64,000 nucleotides of DNA, taken from assembly GCF_025947065.1 (NCBI RefSeq), contig NZ_CP109994.1:3782001-3846000 (forward strand). Reading direction: 5' to 3'. This DNA is from Flavobacterium sp. N1736 (GTDB taxonomy: Bacteria; Bacteroidota; Bacteroidia; Flavobacteriales; Flavobacteriaceae). The position numbers were made by a program, and so were the translations under genes. Position 1 is the stretch's first letter, and each line of letters opens with the position of its first letter. Below, one piece after another: positions 63,301 to 64,000 of the stretch. The notes below the pieces were generated by a model, which was not told the origin of the DNA, did not search any database, and saw only the letters and a list, made by a program, of their open reading frames with translations.

Positions 63301-64000
63301 TTCCTGTTGATGAACCTGAACACTGTACATTGGTACGGGTTCCAGTTACGGTCAAGGCCGGAAGTGGCGCAACTGTAAAACTATCACTGTACGTACAATC
63401 TTTTTGATCTTTTACCTGAAATGTATAAGTTCCCGGATCTAAATTAGTAAAGATTCCGTTGTTTAATCCAGATGTATTACCAATTGCTGATGCAGGGGCA
63501 GTAATACTATATGTCTTTGTTCCAAAACCTCCTGTTGATGTAACGGTAATATTAACCTTGTTGGTTGGACACGTAAGTGCCGAATTACTGAATGCTAATG
63601 CTGTTGGAGGTGTTAGTGGTGCAATAGTTACAGGCGCTAATGTCGCTGTACACATATTGGCATCTCTAACAGTAATAGTATAAGTACCATTAGTTAATCC
63701 TGTAAAGGTTGCACTTGTCTGGAACGTGGTTCCGTTGATGCTGTATTCATAAGCTCCTGTTCCCCCTGATGGGCTGGTAACTGTAATAGTTGCTGTTTGT
63801 AAACAGGTATATGGTGTAAATGTTCTGGTTGCTGTAATTGGATTTGGAGCTGTAAGGGTAACCGTACCTGCAGTTGACAAACACTGGTTGCTGTCTCTTA
63901 CCTGATAACCGTAAGTTCCTGCTGCCAAACCTGTATATAAAGACTGGGTAGTAAATGCACTTCCGTTAAAACTGAACATATATGGTCCAACTCCGCCTGA
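48323..64000 (-). CDS. sprB: SprB-like giant gliding adhesin (5' end outside window)
   Basis: The frame is open from the window edge to the stop at 48323, at least 5,225 residues with no N-terminus. It is built from SprB-type repeats of about 75-90 residues with the pattern GGTxPYxYSxxGxxxxxxxxFxGLxAGxYxVxVxDxxxC. The last ~90 residues are the type IX sorting/gliding C-terminal domain: NYFTPNGDGVYDTWGPGC, YSIFDRYGRVI and ELPSGDYWYVLKLND. The protein is exported by the type IX system to the surface and moved along it during gliding. sprF follows directly. Two large tandem arrays (52118-57508 and 59251-64000) lie inside. Threonine, valine and asparagine dominate, with regular Cys. Confidence 0.9.
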   Translation of the reverse strand, partial: SGGVGPYMFSFNGSAFTTQSLYTGLAAGTYGYQVRDSNQCLSTAGTVTLTAPNPITATRTFTPYTCLQTATITVTSPSGGTGAYEYSINGTTFQTSATFTGLTNGTYTITVRDANMCTATLAPVTIAPLTPPTALAFSNSALTCPTNKVNITVTSTGGFGTKTYSITAPASAIGNTSGLNNGIFTNLDPGTYTFQVKDQKDCTYSDSFTVAPLPALTVTGTRTNVQCSGSSTGTAQFIVNGSTGFTYTLNTVAQTGTTSPINLTGLAAGTYTVEVTNTATGCTATASVTIAAPAAALALSNTPTPITCDAPGSVTLTATGGWGGNSYSLTQPDGTILGPQASNTFSNLTQTGNYTASVTDSNNCNITSPFTLSTPVKPIASVTGSDICYDATNQATITVTVTNGVAPYQYSINNGATYQAGNTFSGLVPGTYTVLVKDAYGCTSTAIVQPIANQLAVGTVLTKDIDCNVPPAARITGTVSGGTAPITYSVSINGAPYTLVGTVAGTTFTYDTTTAGTYQFQVNDASTCQAVSTVSTVHALTPVTATRTPINPTCNAGTNGSVQLAGSGGVGPYMFSFNGSAFTTQSLYTGLAAGTYGYQVRDSNQCLSTAGTVTLTAPNPITATRTFTPYTCLQTATITVTSPSGGTGAYEYSINGTTFQTSATFTGLTNGTYTITVRDANMCTATLAPVTIAPLTPPTALAFSNSALTCPTNKVNITVTSTGGFGTKTYSITAPASAIGNTSGLNNGIFTNLDPGTYTFQVKDQKDCTYSDSFTVAPLPALTVTGTRTNVQCSGSSTGTAQFIVNGSTGFTYTLNTVAQTGTTSPINLTGLAAGTYTVEVTNTATGCTATASVTIAAPAAALALSNTPTPITCDAPGSVTLTATGGWGGNSYSLTQPDGTILGPQASNTFSNLTQTGNYTASVTDSNNCNITSPFTLSTPVKPIASVTGSDICYDATNQATITVTVTNGVAPYQYSINNGATYQAGNTFSGLVPGTYTVLVKDAYGCTSTAIVQPIANQLAVGTVLTKDIDCNVPPAARITGTVSGGTAPITYSVSINGAPYTLVGTVAGTTFTYDTTTAGTYQFQVNDASTCQAVSTVSTVHALTPVTATRTPINPTCNAGTNGSVQLAGSGGVGPYMFSFNGSAFTTQSLYTGLAAGTYGYQVRDSNQCLSTAGTVTLTAPNPITATTTVTPYTCLQTATITVTSPSGGTGAYEYSINGTTFQTSATFTGLTNGTYTITVRDANMCTATLAPVTIAPLTPPTALAFSNSALTCPTNKVSITVTSTGGFGTKTYSITAPASAIGNTSGLNNGIFTNLDPGTYTFQVKDQKDCTYSDSFTVAPLPALTVTGTRTNVQCSGTLTGTAQFIVNGSTGFTYTLNTVAQTGTTSPINLPGLAAGTYTVEVTNTATGCTATASVTIAAPAAALALSNTPTPITCDAPGSVTLTATGGWGGNAYSLTQPDGTILGPQASNTFSNLTQTGNYTASVTDSNNCNITSPFTLSTPVKPIASVTGSDICYDATNQATITVTVTNGVAPYQYSINNGATYQAGNTFSGLVPGTYTVLVKDAYGCTSTAIVQPIANQLQVSTVLTNGPKCTAPDITIDGTVNAGTPNYTYTVTINGTLDPTVHAVVGNAFTYTDATAVTATTPTTYLFTFSDAAGCSATSTVIVQPKTNPDFTAVQGNLIYCNGQATGSITVTIDTTVGAAPYVINVVKDNTLLAIPNVNYGTQTTGLPGGDYIVTVTDANGCLLTKNVTITQPNQIVFTEAVTQITCVGGGAGTSLGSIAVTALTGGTTSGLPLPAKSGFVYTLTSNTSATQTFAPDAKEDHSFQILNFGIYELTVTDFNGCSVTKTINIASPPQDLTIDVTQGAASCTNATVVVSVNPPIPGGPYHFALYPVNPLNPNDYDYLTHLAAYHDADAVSPPALPGDPNLLKATFTGLNPGVLYSFIVYDESTNCYFFKQADTKTPTLSTLTSTVTPANVTCIGAADGSVSFTFTKNFPTLTTVSYQIYNSQTNQAVTPAITGTVPGLIGTVTSPVITAGPLAPGTYYILFTEVGGSNPGCKNSSATFTITQSVIPLKVNATVNRTENCNKLGNISVAAQGGTAPYMYQVLLSSAPAPVAADTNWVTDTSFDLAAGSYIAYAKDANGCIQFTTVKIIGLDPTPVVAAALAAQCNVVEGNFVINVTVPTAGMSPYTFSVDGGAFQSRTAPFSITGLSSGSHTVAIKDVNGCGNTVPVSILSPLGILADIAALPTCADNDGSIKVTATGGSASANYRYTLLNTVTSVTTGPQVSDTFTGLAAGTYDVTVTDIAAASGCSVTKPVVLTKPTPVTFSTTQINVSCFGGNDGKITVVLPATNDNPPYTYTLTSTTGLPVVSVTQLNNNVFAGLTAREYSITVTSARGGCTTPQLVTITEVNPVTITSVAVPAFECAPDNSVNTTTVTINAQDGHIPYTYSINGTDYFSSNVFTVADTGASTTLHVYVKDLNGCIDDEFVPITTIPKITNVTVAGTNIDCLNAGRATITATGGSGDFSYQLLPSGAPQANNFFIITAPGDYYFRVIDNITHCYYDAPVFKVAPYNVINLVATATTPVSCFGDSNGALSINVSNYTGTYDYSVLNGAGTSVLGPISTDTTVNPRVIAGLLAGNYTVVVTETASPFCSVTSNVVTIGSPSAAVTLKPAVIVNDNCNVNAGKIVAEAQGGTAPYYYQILPAVATPPLVTDAGWATTNNILNAESGNYVVYVKDANNCPQSQAVVIGLDPTPVVAAALAAQCNVVEGNFVINVTVPTAGMSPYTFSVDGGAFQSRTAPFSITGLSSGSHTVAIKDVNGCGNTVPVSILSPLGMLADIAALPTCADNDGSIKVTATGGSASANYRYTLLNTVTSVTTGPQVSDTFTGLAAGTYDVTVTDIAAASGCSVTKPVVLTKPTPVTFSTTQINVSCFGGNDGKITVVLPATNDNPPYTYTLTSTTGLPVVSVTQLNNNVFAGLTAREYSITVTSARGGCTTPQLVTITEVNPVTITSVAVPAFECAPDNSVNTTTVTINAQDGHIPYTYSINGTDYFSSNVFTVADTGASTTLHVYVKDLNGCIDDEFVPITTIPKITNVTVAGTNIDCLNAGRATITATGGSGDFSYQLLPSGAPQANNFFIITAPGDYYFRVIDNITHCYYDAPVFKVAPYNVINLVATATTPVSCFGDSNGALSINVSNYTGTYDYSVLNGAGTSVLGPISTDTTVNPRVIAGLLAGNYTVVVTETASPFCSVTSNVVTIGSPSAAVTLKPAVIVNDNCNVNAGKIVAEAQGGTAPYYYQILPAVATPPLVTDAGWATTNNILNAESGNYVVYVKDANNCPQSQAVVIGLDPTPVVAAALAAQCNVVEGNFVINVTVPTAGMSPYTFSVDGGAFQSRTAPFSITGLSSGSHTVAIKDVNGCGNTVPVSILSPLGMLADIAALPTCADNDGSIKVTATGGSASANYRYTLLNTVTSVTTGPQVSDTFTGLAAGTYDVTVTDIAAASGCSVTKPVVLTKPTPVTFSTTQINVSCFGGNDGKITVVLPATNDNPPYTYTLTSTTGLPVVSVTQLNNNVFAGLTAREYSITVTSARGGCTTPQLVTITEVNPVTITSVAVPAFECAPDNSVNTTTVTINAQDGHIPYTYSINGTDYFSSNVFTVADTGASTTLHVYVKDLNGCIDDEFVPITTIPKITNVTVAGTNIDCLNAGRATITATGGSGDFSYQLLPSGAPQANNFFIITAPGDYYFRVIDNITHCYYDAPVFKVAPYNVINLVATATTPVSCFGDSNGALSINVSNYTGTYDYSVLNGAGTSVLGPISTDTTVNPRVIAGLLAGNYTVVVTETASPFCSVTSNVVTIGSPSAAVTLKPAVIVNDNCNVNAGKIVAEAQGGTAPYYYQILPAAATPPLVTDAGWATTNNILNAESGNYVVYVKDANNCPQSQAVTIGLDPTPVVDAQLAAQCNVAEGNFVINVTVPTVGVSPYTFSIDGGAFQSRTAPFPITGLSSGNHSVAIHDVNGCGNTATVNILAPLELRAEVTKTPNCTASDGEITLTASGGTVPSGYLYTKDGWLTSQPTGVFGNLAPGSYNFIVRDIATGCEKPVSQTIEAPTLVTGITLTPRPATCNGYSDGSITVSLAASNNNPVYEYTLTNTVTLAVVGPQQSNLFSGLAAGSYSVKVTSGKGCSDTATTTIDQPNPIVVDPPLVTQYKCTTGNSPIRATITVNSVNGGAGAGHYVRYIFTRGTTVVQDGASNVYTETDFAGGSYTVKVIDDKGCDGTTTVPAIAPFISIDAIQVAVNQAITCKVPETIQITVKTTPAGATPNLSYTVTGPNGYNQTNTNGLFAGLGIGDFLMTVVNTDTGCILEDYHYVKDPNTYAIQAVATTSQICFGTTNGSVDLTFVDNQPTPSNDAGAFSYVIDSEDGTVHLTGTTANAGPFTIPNLKAGIYHVTATMVNPIGCDVETSFSIDQPLEALAINLEHTVITCAANNNGTITASATGGWTGDYQYQLVGPGNTGGYSDKYYFDNLAVGTYTVNVKDSKGCIDSDQVILTLPNAINFTATPSVTVLTCFGNKDAIITVSAPTGGVGTSYNYTLSYVYNGEIVSWGPQSSNVFTGLGSGDYTVTVRDGFSCEASSTLSIAEPTMVEPSLSTKIGNTCKTDAVLTLSVTGGTGPYSYSVDGINNFSPTFNSTVDIPALVGKHTYFVKDNLGCVSYKTNEIEVPAIEPLAMTVDANGLNVSCTGNNSGIIFVSATGGLGDYEYSLSGKETRPAQAEGIFENLYAGTYTVHVKSVDCEEDKVVVITETLTALNATFDVTPVKCWSDKDGKIVINATGGTGTIKYAISPNLSQFVENNVFTGLEAGRYTVIVQDVLGCTGGSPFYIDVLQPDILIASIIPNSVLPEICAGDKDAAFSIQVQGGVGPYFESLDNSDGPFKPFAGNIKDYVGLVGGKRSVFIKDSNGCISQVDIDMPDAVALKPTVEVNYDCVNNTQANFVKVDPGYEDHSQIDYSLDGAAFVPGNIFTNVAQGDHTITVRHTNGCPADVKFNIKAYTALGLKLDGKQEMNIISVIGTGGAPAYEYSFDGGPFTSENKFKIYESRDYIIIVRDQNGCTFEWKFPGTYYDVCLDNYFTPNGDGVYDTWGPGCTNIYNNLTYSIFDRYGRVIAKYHYGQKWDGRYNGEELPSGDYWYVLKLNDEKDDREFVGHFTLYR
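51853..52117 (-). repeat. Partial, diverged fourth copy of the 1,797-bp sprB unit
   Basis: The first ~88 codons of the unit (GLDPTPVV onward) recur here with several substitutions (for example VVDAQLAAQCNVAEGN instead of VVAAALAAQCNVVEGN) before similarity fades. It marks the boundary of the array. Confidence 0.75.
52118..57508 (-). repeat. sprB array A: three tandem 1,797-bp units
   Basis: Using the GLDPTP codon as marker (57506, 55709, 53912, 52115), the units are exactly 1,797 bp = 599 codons: 55712-57508, 53915-55711 and 52118-53914. They are almost identical over their length; among the few changes is Ile to Met in SPLGILADIA between the first and the other two. Near identity at DNA level, including third positions, points to recent duplication or gene conversion. 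Confidence 0.95.
59251..64000 (-). repeat. sprB array B: tandem 1,698-bp units, cut by window edge
   Basis: The word CAATAGGCTG marks unit boundaries at 59251, 60949 and 62647, exactly 1,698 bp = 566 codons apart. The complete units are 59251-60948 and 60949-62646; the third (62647-64000) is cut. The two upstream units (in gene direction) look almost identical, while the last is more diverged (for example TRTFTPYTC becomes TTTVTPYTC, CSGSSTGT becomes CSGTLTGT). Confidence 0.95.

Noticed and set aside
60063..63683. 74-codon plus-strand frames repeated at 60063, 61761 and 63459
   Set aside because: Antisense shadows of the 1,698-bp sprB units, with no promoter or start signal.

Overview
The window comes from a Flavobacterium-like member of the Bacteroidota. 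The evidence is the low GC content, promoters of the TAnnTTTG type with weak or no Shine-Dalgarno sequences, a SprB/SprF gliding-motility pair with a type IX secretion C-terminal domain, a CrtY-type lycopene cyclase, and many dispersed intergenic palindromes of the kind seen in flavobacterial genomes. Everything here was read from the sequence by eye; no database search was run.

Layout. 1-8,400: a carotenoid cyclase gene cut by the window edge, a secreted thioredoxin-like protein and a TonB-dependent receptor; then a metal-homeostasis block with a frameshifted thioredoxin-reductase-like gene, a MerC-like protein, a divergent Fur-family regulator with two palindromic operator candidates, an Nramp transporter fused to a universal-stress domain, and a DtxR/MntR-type regulator. 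8,650-12,000: two proteins of unknown function, an enoyl-CoA hydratase and an orphan sensor histidine kinase. 12,070-24,630: a haem-biosynthesis supercluster (hemJ and hemH on the minus strand; hemA, hemC, hemD, hemE, hemF and hemB on the plus strand), with an AraC-type regulator next to hemA and a REP-associated tyrosine transposase with three paired palindromes (REPINs) inserted around it. A cytochrome c lipoprotein ends the run. 24,680-37,470: an M13 peptidase, an EamA transporter, a SCO-like copper protein, feoA-feoB and a tiny Cys-rich Feo partner, an HD hydrolase, an acyl-ACP desaturase, a PlsC acyltransferase, rnpA, an S41 protease and an OmpA-domain protein.

37,650-41,620 is the most novel-looking locus. 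A 54-residue precursor peptide with a GG-type leader, too short for ordinary gene calling, is followed by a perfect 20-bp palindrome with a T-run, a radical SAM/SPASM maturase and two exported alpha/beta hydrolases. A divergent XRE regulator sits beyond a cluster of ATGC/GCAT repeats. This looks like a ribosomally synthesised, post-translationally modified peptide (RiPP) system.

41,620-48,280 holds an ElaA-like acetyltransferase, two lipoproteins, a LysM lytic transglycosylase, pgk and sprF. From 48,323 to the window edge runs one giant minus-strand gene, sprB, with its N-terminus outside the window. It contains two separate higher-order tandem arrays: three near-identical units of 1,797 bp and at least 2.8 units of 1,698 bp. 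Both periods are exact multiples of three, so copy number can change without breaking the frame.
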